Made by a program: the position numbers and the translations under genes. The notes beneath the pieces are model-generated. The model was not told the DNA's origin and did no database searches. It saw only the letters and a list, made by a program, of their open reading frames with translations. Below, in pieces: positions 19,390 to 28,299 of a DNA stretch of 64,000 bases (within the stretch, counting starts at the first letter, position 1; each line of letters starts with the position of its first letter). This DNA is from Streptomyces aureoverticillatus (lineage in GTDB: Bacteria > Actinomycetota > Actinomycetes > Streptomycetales > Streptomycetaceae), in NCBI RefSeq assembly GCF_014649395.1, contig NZ_BMSY01000005.1, forward strand, positions 496,001 to 560,000, in the 5' to 3' direction.

Positions 19390-20616
19390 TCAGCCGGGCC
19401 TGCCTGGCGCCGGGTCACCCGAGCCTCCCGGGTCCGCCGGGTCAACCGGATCCCCCGCCCCCTCCTCCACCACGAACACCAGCAGCGCCACGTCGTCCCG
19501 TACCCCTCCGGAGAAGCGGACCAGGTCGCTCCAGATCGCGTCCGTGAAGGCGGCCGGGTCGTCGTGCTCCGCCTCGAAGACGGCGGGCAGCCGCTCCACC
19601 AGCGGATAGAAGTCCCCGGCCGCGTCCCTCGCCTCGGTCACGCCGTCGGTCACGGTCAGCAGCCAGTCGCCGGGCTGGAGGCGCACGACGACCGGTACGG
19701 GGGGCGTCACCCCCGCGATGCCGAGGCCCAACGGAGCACCGGGGGTCACCTCCAGTTCCGTGACCGTGCCGCCGCGCAGCAGCAGCGGCGGCGGGTGGCC
19801 GCACGAGACGAGGCGCACTTCGGCGGCCGTGTCGTCGAACTCCAGCAGGACGGCGGTGGCGAACAGCTCGCCGGGCTCGCCCCGCGCCGTGTCCTCCGGG
19901 CCTTCCGAGTCGATGACGAGGCGCCGGTGGAGGCCGGCCTCCTCGGAGTCGATGACGAGGCGCCGGTCGAGGCGCGCGGCGACGCCTTCGAGGTCGTCCT
20001 GGTCGAGGACCGCCTCCCGGAAGGCGCCGAGCAGCGCCGCGACGGTCCCCACGGCCGCGAGTCCGTGGCCCTGTACGTCCCCGACCAGCGCCCGTACCCC
20101 GCAGGGCCCTCCGCGTACGTCGAAGAGGTCGCCGCCGACCAGCGTGCCGCGCTGCGCCGCCCGGTACAGACCCGCGCAGCGCACCGGGCCCACACGTTCC
20201 GGAAGGGGCGGGAGCACGGCGAACTGGGCGGCCTCCGCGACCGTGCGGACCGTGACGAGCTGGGCGTCGCGCCTGCTGCGCACCCAGGCGAAGAGCACGC
20301 TGAGCAGCGCCACGAAACCGACGGTCGCCGTGTCGCTGTCCCCGGGGTGCCCCAGGTCGAAGTTCGGCAGGGAGAGCAGCAGCAGTACGGTGCCGCCCAG
20401 GAGCGCCGTGGCGGCGGGGCCGTAGGCGAGCGCGGCCAGGGGCGGGACGGCGGCGAGGAAGAAGCTGAGGTCGAGCGTCTTCGGGGTGAGCAGCTGGACG
20501 ACGCACGTCACGGTCAGGAGCACGGGCGCGGGCCAGCGCGCCCAGGGGGGTGTGGGCGCGCGGCGGGGCCAGCCGGCCTCCCCCACGTCCCGCCGCCTGG
20601 CCGCGGCCCTGATCAT
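19390..20616 (-). CDS. Membrane-bound SpoIIE/PP2C-type protein phosphatase
   Basis: 408 aa. Hydrophobic segments at about residues 30-110, then a PPM/SpoIIE phosphatase domain (about 140-385) with GGDLFDV, VGDVQGHG and a late DGVTEARD and RDDVALLV; these hold the metal-binding aspartates. In Streptomyces such enzymes usually act on anti-anti-sigma factors. Residues near 205-230 carry a 13-residue tandem duplication (RRLVIDSE occurs twice, see repeat). AAGGAG lies upstream of the ATG. The C terminus is Pro/Gly/Asp repeats. Confidence 0.85.
   Translation of the reverse strand: MIRAAARRRDVGEAGWPRRAPTPPWARWPAPVLLTVTCVVQLLTPKTLDLSFFLAAVPPLAALAYGPAATALLGGTVLLLLSLPNFDLGHPGDSDTATVGFVALLSVLFAWVRSRRDAQLVTVRTVAEAAQFAVLPPLPERVGPVRCAGLYRAAQRGTLVGGDLFDVRGGPCGVRALVGDVQGHGLAAVGTVAALLGAFREAVLDQDDLEGVAARLDRRLVIDSEEAGLHRRLVIDSEGPEDTARGEPGELFATAVLLEFDDTAAEVRLVSCGHPPPLLLRGGTVTELEVTPGAPLGLGIAGVTPPVPVVVRLQPGDWLLTVTDGVTEARDAAGDFYPLVERLPAVFEAEHDDPAAFTDAIWSDLVRFSGGVRDDVALLVFVVEEGAGDPVDPADPGGSGDPAPGRPG
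19907..19972 (-). repeat. 39-bp in-frame tandem duplication within the phosphatase gene
   Basis: A 22-bp identical stretch occurs at 19907-19928 and at 19946-19967; after one difference the match continues 4 bp. The 39-bp offset keeps the frame and adds 13 residues (RRLVIDSEEAGLH followed by RRLVIDSEGPEDT). Confidence 0.85.
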
Positions 20617-20747
20617 CGGTGCTCCTTCCCGGCGGCCCGGAGAACGTGTCCACGCTCCTACGCGCGCGTGGCGGGCGCACGCCGGGCCGGTCCGTCAGGT
20701 GTGTGCCGGGCCGCGGCTCCGGAGTGGTCGCCCCCGCGGCCCCGGTG

Positions 20748-21236
20748 TCACAGGGGGCGGCCCATGAGGACGTCGTCGACGTACACGCCGTCCAGGAGGA
20801 ACTCGCCGGGCAGCACGCCCTCGGTCACGAACCCCTCCGACTCGTAGAGCGTGCGGGCCGCGGTGTTGTGCCCGAGCACCCGCAGCGTGATGCGGCGCGC
20901 GCCCTGCCGGCGCGCCTCCTCCACCACGGCCTGGAGCAGCCGGCGCCCCACGCCCTTGCCGCGCGCCTCGTCGGCGACGACGAACCCCAGGATCTGGCGT
21001 ACGTGCGCGTGCACGGCGAGCGGAGTCGGGAACCCGAGCCTTATGTAGCCGACGACGTGCCCGTCCAGCTCCGCGACCAAGTGGTCGCGAGGGCCGAACC
21101 GGTCGGAGAAGAACGGCTCGTAGGGCGCCTGCGGACGCGGCTGCACGGAGTGCACTGTGGACCAGTTGTCGCGGTCCAGGCGGGCCAGCACGGCATCGTC
21201 GTCGGCCCGCGCGGTGCGTATGTACGTCTGCTGCAT
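20748..21236 (-). CDS. GNAT-family N-acetyltransferase
   Basis: 162 aa. The acetyl-CoA loop is DEARGKGVGRRLLQAVVEEA in the middle, and the typical GHNTAARTLYESEGF lies near the C terminus. The acceptor is unknown. The ATG at 21236 is preceded on the minus strand by TACAGT at a 7-nt distance and has no ribosome binding site, so a leaderless start is likely; upstream in-frame ATGs would cut into the divergent neighbour's promoter. Confidence 0.85.
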   Translation of the reverse strand: MQQTYIRTARADDDAVLARLDRDNWSTVHSVQPRPQAPYEPFFSDRFGPRDHLVAELDGHVVGYIRLGFPTPLAVHAHVRQILGFVVADEARGKGVGRRLLQAVVEEARRQGARRITLRVLGHNTAARTLYESEGFVTEGVLPGEFLLDGVYVDDVLMGRPL

Positions 21237-21243
21237 GAGCGCC

Positions 21244-21249
21244 ACTGTA
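21244..21249 (-). promoter_or_regulatory. -10 box TACAGT before the GNAT gene
   Basis: Seven nt before the start codon on the minus strand; leaderless start inferred. Confidence 0.4.
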
Positions 21250-21298
21250 CGGCGGACGTATGACGGCAGACCCGCCCCTTTCACGGCAGGATGGCCCC

Positions 21299-22264
21299 AT
21301 GGACCAGCCCGCTCAGCCCGAGCAGCCCGCACAGTCCGAACGGCCCGAGCGCCCCGCGGAGCCCGGGAAACCGCCCCGTGTCGCCGTGACGGGGGCCTCC
21401 GGGCTCATCGGCTCGGCGCTCGGGCGCTCGCTCGCCGCCGACGGGTACGAGGTGGTGCGTCTCGTGCGGCGGGACCCGCGGGCGCGCGACGAGGCGCGCT
21501 GGGACCCCAAGGAGGGGTACGTGGATCCCGCCGGGCTCGCGGGCTGTGACGCCGTGGTGAACCTCGCGGGCGCCGGCATCGGGGACCGCCGCTGGAACGA
21601 CGCGTACAAGCGCGAGCTGCGGGACAGCCGGGTGCTGGGCACCAGGACGCTCGCGGCCGCCGTGGCCGCCCTCGACGAGCCGCCGCGGGTGTTCCTGAAC
21701 GCCAGCGCGATCGGCTACTACGGAGACACCGGTCAACGCGCGGTGGACGAAACCGCACCCCCCGGAGAGGGCTTCCTGCCCACCATGTGCGCGGAGTGGG
21801 AGCAGGCGGCGGCCGCGGCCCAGGACGCGGGCGTACGCACCGTGTTCACGCGCAGCGGTCTGGTCGTCGCGCGCGAGGGCGGCGCCTGGGGGCGGATGTT
21901 CCCGCTCTTCAAGGCGGGCCTCGGCGGGCGGCTCGGCGACGGGCGGCAGTACTGGAGCTTCATCGCGCTGCACGACGAGGTGGCCGCGATGCGGCATCTG
22001 CTCGCGCGGGACGATCTCTCGGGGCCGTTCAACCTGACGGCGCCCCAGCCGGTCACCAACCGCGAGGTGACGGCCGCGATGGGCCGGGTGCTGCGGCGTC
22101 CGACGGTGTTCACCGCTCCCGCGCCGGTGCTCCGCGTCGTCCTCGGCGAGATGGCGGGGGACGTCCTGGGCAGCCAACGGGTGCTTCCGGCGCGCCTTTC
22201 GGAGTCGGGATTCTCCTTCGCCCATCCCGGCATCGAGGACGCGATCCGAGCCGCGCTCAAGTGA
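21299..22264 (+). CDS. TIGR01777-family epimerase (extended SDR)
   Basis: 321 aa. A Pro/Glu-rich 25-residue leader is followed by the Rossmann motif TGASGLIGSALG (residues 31-42), NLAGAGIGDRRW, NASAIGYYGDTG and a C-terminal DUF1731-like part (RRPTVFTAPAPVLRVVLGEMA). This is the YfcH/SulA-like group of nucleotide-sugar-epimerase relatives; the reaction is unknown. CAGGAT 6 nt before the ATG resembles the leaderless -10 boxes of its neighbours. The gap to the next gene (22265-22589, 325 bp) holds two 21-bp near-identical repeats and no gene. Confidence 0.85.
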   Translation: MDQPAQPEQPAQSERPERPAEPGKPPRVAVTGASGLIGSALGRSLAADGYEVVRLVRRDPRARDEARWDPKEGYVDPAGLAGCDAVVNLAGAGIGDRRWNDAYKRELRDSRVLGTRTLAAAVAALDEPPRVFLNASAIGYYGDTGQRAVDETAPPGEGFLPTMCAEWEQAAAAAQDAGVRTVFTRSGLVVAREGGAWGRMFPLFKAGLGGRLGDGRQYWSFIALHDEVAAMRHLLARDDLSGPFNLTAPQPVTNREVTAAMGRVLRRPTVFTAPAPVLRVVLGEMAGDVLGSQRVLPARLSESGFSFAHPGIEDAIRAALK

Positions 22265-22331
22265 CGCCGCCCCCGGGACGCATGGCGCTCCACCCCGCCT
22301 GACGACCAGGCTCCGCTCGGCCGGACCGCAG

Positions 22332-22375
22332 CGCTCCACCCGGCCGCACGGCCACGCTCCACCCGGCCGGACGGC
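22332..22375. repeat. Direct repeat of CGCTCCACCCGGCCG-ACGGC
   Basis: Two 21-bp copies at 22332-22352 and 22355-22375 differ at one base; a poorer third copy starts near 22287. Confidence 0.6.
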
Positions 22376-22589
22376 AGCACTCCTCCCGAACTCCTCCCGC
22401 TCCCACGACCGTTCCTGATCGCTTCCGCCCCCGCGTGCGACCGTCGTGCGACCATGCCCGGTCCATGCGCGACTCCCTCCGACCGTTTCGGCTCCTACCC
22501 TCAACCGGAACTCGGGGATTCCAGGGCCCTGGCAAGGGCATAAGGCTCCCCAGCAGCCGAGCGAGCCGCGCAACCTCCGGGAGGAGCAC

Positions 22590-24002
22590 GTGCCAGAGCC
22601 TGCGCACCATGTGGATGTCGTCATCGTGGGGGCCGGGGTCGCGGGGCTGTCGGCCGCCCATCGGCTGACCAGCGCCGGTGTAACGACCGTCGTCCTGGAG
22701 GCCGCCCCTTACGTCGGCGGCCGGATGTCGACCGAGAAGGTGGACGGATTCCGGCTCGACAGGATCGGGCAACTGCTCACCACGTCGTATCCGGAACTGC
22801 GTCACACCCCGGGACTCGACGCACTCGTCCTCCGTCCCTTCGCCCCTGGATTGCTGGTCCACAGCGCCGGCAGGCACCATCGCGTGGCGGAGCCGCCCGG
22901 CGGCAAGGGTGCGGGGGGCGCAAGGGGCGCACTCACTGCGGCGCGCGCCCTTGCGAGCGCCCCCCGGGTGCCGCGGCCCCTGCGCGGCGTACCGGGTGCC
23001 CCGCCCCGGCACCCGTCCAGGACCACGCCGAGGCCATCCAGGCCCCCGTCCCGGACCACGCCCCTGGGCGGCGCACTCGACCAGGCCCGCCTCGGCGCGG
23101 CGCTCGCCCGCATCGCGGCCACCCCCGTGCGGCGGCTCCTCGCGCGCCCCGAACTGCCCGCCGCGGCGGCCCTGTCGGCGCGTGGGCTGCCCGCGCGCAC
23201 CATCGACGGGTTCCTGCGCCCGCTGCTCTCGGCGCTGCTGTGCGACCCGGACCTGACGACGTCGAGCCGGTGCGCCGACCTGGCGCTGCACGCCTTCGCG
23301 CGCGGCCGCCTGTGCCTGCCCGAGGGCGGGGCCGACGCCCTGCCCGAGCTGCTCGCGGCCGCGCTGCCGCCCGGGACCGTACGCACCGGCGTACGCGTCA
23401 CCTCGGTGGCCGCGAACCGCGTCAGCACCGCCGAGCACGGCGAGCTGTCCTGCGGCGGCGTGCTGCTCGCCACCGACGCCCGCGCCGCCGCCGAGCTGCT
23501 GCCCGGCCTGCGCGTGCCGTCCTTCCACCCGGTCACCGTGGTGCACCACGCGGCGCCCGAACCGCCGCTCGCCGAGCCCGCGCTCCTGCTGGACGCCGAC
23601 CGCCGGGGCCCGGTCGCCCACACGGCCGTCGTCAGCCACGTCGACCCCACGCGCGCGCCCGCGGGCCGCACGCTGGTCTCCTCGACCGTCCTCGGCCCGC
23701 CCCCGGACGACCTGGAGGACACCGTCCTCGCCCACCTCGCGAAGCTGTACGGCACCCCGACCGACCGCTGGGAACGGCTCGCCGTCCACCACACGCGCGA
23801 GGCGGTGCCCGCGATGCCGCCGCCGCACGATCTGCGCCGTCCCGTACGGCTGTTGGCGGGCCTCTACGTGTGCGGCGACCACCGGGACACCAGCACGGTG
23901 CAGGGCGCGCTGCACTCCGGACGCCGGGCGGCGCAGGCCGCGTTGGCCGACCTGGGGATCGAACCGGCCTGCACGGAGGAGGCCCTACCGGCCGCCGCCT
24001 GA
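22590..24002 (+). CDS. FAD-dependent oxidoreductase (amine oxidase/phytoene desaturase-like)
   Basis: 470 aa. The dinucleotide motif GAGVAGLSAA is at residues 14-23, the VLEAAPYVGGRM segment follows, and the C-terminal CGDHRDTSTVQGALHSGRRAA closes the FAD site, as in flavin amine oxidases and carotenoid desaturases. GTG at 22590 is preceded by GGAGGAG. Residues about 100-160 are a Pro/Arg/Ala-rich stretch with internal repeats (PSRTTPRPSRPPSRTTP) that looks like an expanded loop. The substrate is unknown. Confidence 0.8.
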   Translation: MPEPAHHVDVVIVGAGVAGLSAAHRLTSAGVTTVVLEAAPYVGGRMSTEKVDGFRLDRIGQLLTTSYPELRHTPGLDALVLRPFAPGLLVHSAGRHHRVAEPPGGKGAGGARGALTAARALASAPRVPRPLRGVPGAPPRHPSRTTPRPSRPPSRTTPLGGALDQARLGAALARIAATPVRRLLARPELPAAAALSARGLPARTIDGFLRPLLSALLCDPDLTTSSRCADLALHAFARGRLCLPEGGADALPELLAAALPPGTVRTGVRVTSVAANRVSTAEHGELSCGGVLLATDARAAAELLPGLRVPSFHPVTVVHHAAPEPPLAEPALLLDADRRGPVAHTAVVSHVDPTRAPAGRTLVSSTVLGPPPDDLEDTVLAHLAKLYGTPTDRWERLAVHHTREAVPAMPPPHDLRRPVRLLAGLYVCGDHRDTSTVQGALHSGRRAAQAALADLGIEPACTEEALPAAA

Positions 24003-24102
24003 GGCCCGCCGACCTTGGGTCGGCACGGCCTCATTCACCCGGAGCCAACCCGGATCCATCCGATCTTTCACTCCACCTCGCCCCATCGGGCCGGCTCCCC
24101 CC

Positions 24103-24133
24103 GAAGCCCCCGCGCCCCCCACGCGGGGGCTTC
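24103..24133 (+). terminator. Hairpin between the FAD oxidoreductase and hexosaminidase genes
   Basis: Perfect 12-bp stem (24103-24114 with 24122-24133), 7-nt C-rich loop, about 100 bp after the stop. Confidence 0.75.
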
Positions 24134-24243
24134 TCTGTCCCCCGTCTCCCGCCCCAAGGCCTTGTCACCACCCCCGTACAGCACTACGGTCCCACCGGAC
24201 CCGGCCGGGCCGCGCCCAGCCGCCGAGCCGCAGGAGGACTGAC

Positions 24244-26457
24244 GTGCGTCGCACCTTGCCGGTGATCACTCTCATCCTCGGACTACTCGTGAGCCTATTC
24301 ATGGGATCTCTGACGGTGCCGACCGCACGTGCCGAGGGGCCGCAAGTACCGCCGCCGGAGGCCGCCGGCCCCGCCGTCGTCCCCCGCCCCGCCGACTGGA
24401 CCGCCCTCCCCGGACGCACCGAACTCACCCACCGCACCCGCATCCTGATCGACCCGCGCCAGGCCTCGGCCACCGCGCTGCCGTCCGGCCGCGCCGAACT
24501 CCCGGGCCCCGCCCGCCAGTCCGTACGCGGCCTCGCGACCCAACTGCGTACGGAGATCGAGCAGGTCACCGGCCTCACCCCGCGCGTCGTCACCGGCGGG
24601 CGCCCCGACCGGCACGACATCACGCTCACCCTCACCCCGGGCCGAGCCCTGGGCCCCGAGGGCCACGGCCTCGACAGCACCGGCCCCGTGCGCGTGACGG
24701 CGGCCTCCACGCACGGCCTGTACTACGGCACCCGCACCCTCCTCCAGCTCCTGCGCACCACCGCCCCCGACCGCCGCGCCGTCCCGCGCGCCCGCGCGGC
24801 CGACCGGCCCGCGCAGGCCGTGCGCATGGTCCACCTGGACGCGGGCCGCAAGTTCTGGCGGATCCCGTACCTGAAGAACCTCGTCCGCAGGATGGGCGAC
24901 CAGAAGCTCAACACCCTGTTCCTGCACCTGTCGGAGTCCGAGGGCTTCCGCCTGGACAGCCCCCGGTTCCCCGGCCTCGCCGACCCCGACCACAGCTACA
25001 GCCGCGCCGACATCGAGGACCTGAAGGCGTTCGCGGCCCGCCACCACGTGCAGGTGATGCCGGGGCTGGAACTGCCCGGTCACGCCACCGTGATCAGCGA
25101 GGCGTTCGGCATCGGCTTCGGGTCCGGGCCCGGCGCGTGCACGGCGGCGCACACGCACTCCCATCTGACGCCCGACTGGATCATCGACATGACCAGCGAG
25201 AAGGCGATCCGCAAGAGCAAGGAGATCGTCGACGAGTTCGCGGGCTGGTTCGACGCGCCGCTGTTCTCGATCGGCGCGGAGGAGGTGCCGGGGCAGCTCG
25301 CCGAGTGCCCGCGCGTAAAGGACCACCTGGCCGCCGCGCCCGACGTCTCGACTCTCGGTGACCTGCTCAACCGGTACATCAACACCCTGGACGACGTGGT
25401 CACTTCGCACGGCAGGCGCACCGCCGTCTACAACGGCTCCGAGCACCTCGCCGCCCCGCAGCAGCGCGTGCACGCCCCCGTCGTCTTCATCACCTGGGAG
25501 GGCACGGGCGCGGAACCCGCCATTCCGGGCCACGACGAGATCGCCATCGGCCCCTTCTACAACACGCCCAACAACTACCACCACAAGTACCCCGACGAGC
25601 CCTGGATGTACGACGCCTGGGCGCCGAGCACCGCGCCCGACATGCTCGGCTCCGGCGTCGTGAACTGGGCGGACTACAACTTCTGGGCCGACGACGCGTA
25701 CTTCGAGCAGCACATGGCGGGCGCCCGTGCGATCCTCGCCGACCGCACCTGGAACGGCTCCCCGACGCCGGACACCCTGACGGACTTCCGCGCGCGCGTG
25801 CAGCGCGTCGGCAATCCTCCGGGCACCACGCCCGCGTGGACGCGCCCCCGGGTGCAGGACCGGCCGAGCCATCACTGGACCTTCGACGACGCCGCGTACC
25901 CGAAGGGCTGGACGTACGCCGGCAACCCCGGCAACACGATCTTCGCCGAGGACGTCGCGGGCGATCTGCCCGGCACCTCGTACATCATCGACAACCCCAC
26001 GCCCGTGCCCGGCGTGCGCGGGCAGGCCTGGCGGTTCGACTCGGACCGGGACGGTGTGGGCTTCGGCGGGGTCGACGTGGCCGAGCCCTGGACGGTGTCG
26101 GTGCGGGTCCGTGCGACGGCGCGGACGGGCGACCAGGTGCTCCTGAGCTCCAAGGCGGGGGCCTTGAAGCTCATGCAGCACGGCACGGGACGTGTGGGCT
26201 TCACTCGGTACGGAGAGGCCGACTTCAGCTTTCCGTACGTTCTGCCGCTGGACCGGTGGGTTCGGCTGACGTGGGTGGCCTCGCCAGGTCGCACGGTTCT
26301 GTACGCCGACGGGGAGCGGGTTGGTGTCGTCCCCGCGTCAGTTCCGTTGCCGATGCGGTCCATCGGTACGGAACGCGCCTCGCTGCGCGGGGACTTGGAC
26401 GACCTCGCCACGTGGGACGTGGCGTTGGGGCCCTCGGCTGTCGCCCGCTCGCGGTGA
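24244..26457 (+). CDS. Secreted family-20 beta-N-acetylhexosaminidase with C-terminal LamG domain
   Basis: 737 aa. A signal peptide (residues 1-30, ending PTARAEG), a GH20b domain (about 35-190), a GH20 barrel (about 195-530; HLDAGRKFW, LHLSESEGFRL and GLELPGHA are typical) and a LamG/concanavalin-like domain (about 540-730). The enzyme should release terminal GlcNAc/GalNAc or disaccharides outside the cell. The place of the catalytic Asp-Glu pair reads GAEE (Glu346-Glu347), so the residue that orients the substrate acetamido group is Glu instead of Asp. AGGAGG precedes the GTG start. Confidence 0.85.
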   Translation: MRRTLPVITLILGLLVSLFMGSLTVPTARAEGPQVPPPEAAGPAVVPRPADWTALPGRTELTHRTRILIDPRQASATALPSGRAELPGPARQSVRGLATQLRTEIEQVTGLTPRVVTGGRPDRHDITLTLTPGRALGPEGHGLDSTGPVRVTAASTHGLYYGTRTLLQLLRTTAPDRRAVPRARAADRPAQAVRMVHLDAGRKFWRIPYLKNLVRRMGDQKLNTLFLHLSESEGFRLDSPRFPGLADPDHSYSRADIEDLKAFAARHHVQVMPGLELPGHATVISEAFGIGFGSGPGACTAAHTHSHLTPDWIIDMTSEKAIRKSKEIVDEFAGWFDAPLFSIGAEEVPGQLAECPRVKDHLAAAPDVSTLGDLLNRYINTLDDVVTSHGRRTAVYNGSEHLAAPQQRVHAPVVFITWEGTGAEPAIPGHDEIAIGPFYNTPNNYHHKYPDEPWMYDAWAPSTAPDMLGSGVVNWADYNFWADDAYFEQHMAGARAILADRTWNGSPTPDTLTDFRARVQRVGNPPGTTPAWTRPRVQDRPSHHWTFDDAAYPKGWTYAGNPGNTIFAEDVAGDLPGTSYIIDNPTPVPGVRGQAWRFDSDRDGVGFGGVDVAEPWTVSVRVRATARTGDQVLLSSKAGALKLMQHGTGRVGFTRYGEADFSFPYVLPLDRWVRLTWVASPGRTVLYADGERVGVVPASVPLPMRSIGTERASLRGDLDDLATWDVALGPSAVARSR

Positions 26458-26551
26458 GTTCGGCACCGCCGGAGGGGTTCGTTGTGGTTGTTCGCCGTCG
26501 CGGCGGGAATTCGAGCCTGCGGCTCGGCGACTAGGGGCGGGCGGCCGCGGC

Positions 26552-26583
26552 CGGGGGGGCGGCCACTGCCGGCCGCCCCCCCG
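26552..26583. terminator. Bidirectional hairpin between hexosaminidase and HTH/TPR regulator genes
   Basis: 13-bp perfect G/C stem (26552-26564 with 26571-26583) with a 6-nt loop between two convergent genes. Confidence 0.75.
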
Positions 26584-26589
26584 CCCCGG

Positions 26590-28032
26590 TTACCCCAGCG
26601 CCGCGACCTTGTCGCGGTACCCCCGTACCGGCGCCGCGTCCCGGTACGGCTCCAGGCGGCGTTCGAAGTCGCGTACGTACTCCACCGCGCGGACCGAGCG
26701 CATCTCGCCCGCCGCCTGGGCCGCGTCGGCGCCCAGCTGGCAGGCCTGTTCCAGTTCGCCGAGGCCCAGGCGCGCGGAGGCCAGGACGACGCGGCAGAAG
26801 AGGCGGCTGCGGGCGTACCCGGGGGCGCGCAGTTGCAGCGAGCGCTCCGCGTGCTGGGCCGCCGCGCGGTACTGCTGGAGGTCGCGGTTGCAGTGCGCGA
26901 ACTCGTCGGCGAGCTGGGCCTCGTCGAAGAAGCGCGCCCAGTACGGGACCTCGTCGCCGGGCCGGGCCGTCTCCAGGGCGCGCTCGGCACGCACCATGGA
27001 CGCCGAGCAGGCCCGCACCTCCCCGAGCACCCCGTGCCCGCGCGCCTCCACGGCGTGCAGGAGCGCCTGGACGACGGGCGGCGCCGACGAGCCGACGCCC
27101 TGCTGGGCGACCCGGGCGAGCTGCACGGCCTCGCGCCCGTGGCCGAGGTAGACGGCCTGGCGGCTCATGGTGACCAGCACGTACGAGCCGTAGGCGCGGT
27201 CGCCCGCGGCCTGCGACAGGCGCAGTGCCTGCACGAAGTACCGCTGGGCGAGGCCGTGCGCGGCGATGTCGTACGACGTCCAGCCCGCGAGCCGGGTCAG
27301 GTCGGCGGCGGCCGCGAACAGCCGGCGCCCCGCCTGCTCGCCGTAGGTGCCGCGGAGCATCGGCTCGGCCTCGTGCTCCAGGTAGCGGACGAGGGCCTGG
27401 CGGGCGTGCCCGCCGCCGTAGGCGTGGTCGAGCGCGCGGAACAGCTCGCCGACGGAGCGCAGGGCCGCGATGTCGCCGCCGGTGACGCGGTGGCCGGGGC
27501 CGCGGTCGGTGTCGCGGCGCTGGCGCGGCACGATGGGGCGGCCCTGGGCGGGCACGCGCGGGGTCTGCTGGGGCTCGCCGCGGGCCACGCGCTCGTCGGC
27601 GCGGCCGATCAGCCAGTCCCGGCTCGGCACCACGAGCCCGGCCGGGGTGAAGGCGATCTTGCGCAGCTCGGCGTGGCTGCCGGAGTCCTTGCGCCACAGG
27701 CCGCCGACGATGTCGACGGCTTCCTCCGGCGACGCCGCGAACTCCAGGCCCGCGTAGACGGGGGCGCACGCGTCGAGCCCGAGATCCTGGGCGGACAGGC
27801 GGCGGCCGAGGCGCCGGGTGAAGACCTCCGCGATCAGTGCCGGTGTCGTGCCGCGCGGCTGCTGGCCTCTGAGCCAGCGTGTCACCGATGTCTTGTCGTA
27901 CCTGAGATCGAGACCGTGCTCGAGCCCTAGCTGATCGACGCGGCGCGCCAGGCCCGCATTGGAGAACCCGGCTTCCGCGATGAGCGCGGCTAGCTGGCGG
28001 TTGGGGGTGCGCTGCGGGGGTCGTTCCGTCAT
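26590..28032 (-). CDS. Large HTH and TPR-like regulatory protein (NsdA-like)
   Basis: 480 aa. An N-terminal helix-turn-helix-like part (residues 8-70: NRQLAALIAEAGFSNAGLARRV and TSVTRWLRGQQP) is followed by a long all-helical region that looks like TPR repeats (AQRYFVQALRLSQAAGDRAYGSY, AQHAERSLQLRAPGYARSR, LGELEQACQLGADAAQAAGE). The architecture resembles Streptomyces NsdA-type regulators that influence sporulation and antibiotic production; the assignment to this group is from memory of the sequence style. A GGAGA lies about 12 nt before the ATG. The gene is divergent from lipB. Confidence 0.7.
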   Translation of the reverse strand: MTERPPQRTPNRQLAALIAEAGFSNAGLARRVDQLGLEHGLDLRYDKTSVTRWLRGQQPRGTTPALIAEVFTRRLGRRLSAQDLGLDACAPVYAGLEFAASPEEAVDIVGGLWRKDSGSHAELRKIAFTPAGLVVPSRDWLIGRADERVARGEPQQTPRVPAQGRPIVPRQRRDTDRGPGHRVTGGDIAALRSVGELFRALDHAYGGGHARQALVRYLEHEAEPMLRGTYGEQAGRRLFAAAADLTRLAGWTSYDIAAHGLAQRYFVQALRLSQAAGDRAYGSYVLVTMSRQAVYLGHGREAVQLARVAQQGVGSSAPPVVQALLHAVEARGHGVLGEVRACSASMVRAERALETARPGDEVPYWARFFDEAQLADEFAHCNRDLQQYRAAAQHAERSLQLRAPGYARSRLFCRVVLASARLGLGELEQACQLGADAAQAAGEMRSVRAVEYVRDFERRLEPYRDAAPVRGYRDKVAALG

Positions 28033-28299
28033 CAGCTGTGCGGTCTCCTGCCTTCCGGGCCTGCCTTGAGCAGCCCTTATGGCCTCGTGAACGGCGCGAA
28101 TGTAGCGGCCATGAGGGCCCTCATCCGGACCTTCAAGCTCCATTCATCCGATCGTGTGAGGATTGGCCGTAGAGCTGACGGGATTCCGCCGGACGTACAG
28201 TGGCAGGGGCGCGATCCGTGCACGGTGAAGGTTTCCGTGCCCGGTGCGGGGCCCTGTGTACGTGAAGTGCACGGGGATGGTTCTAGGGAGGCACGTGCC

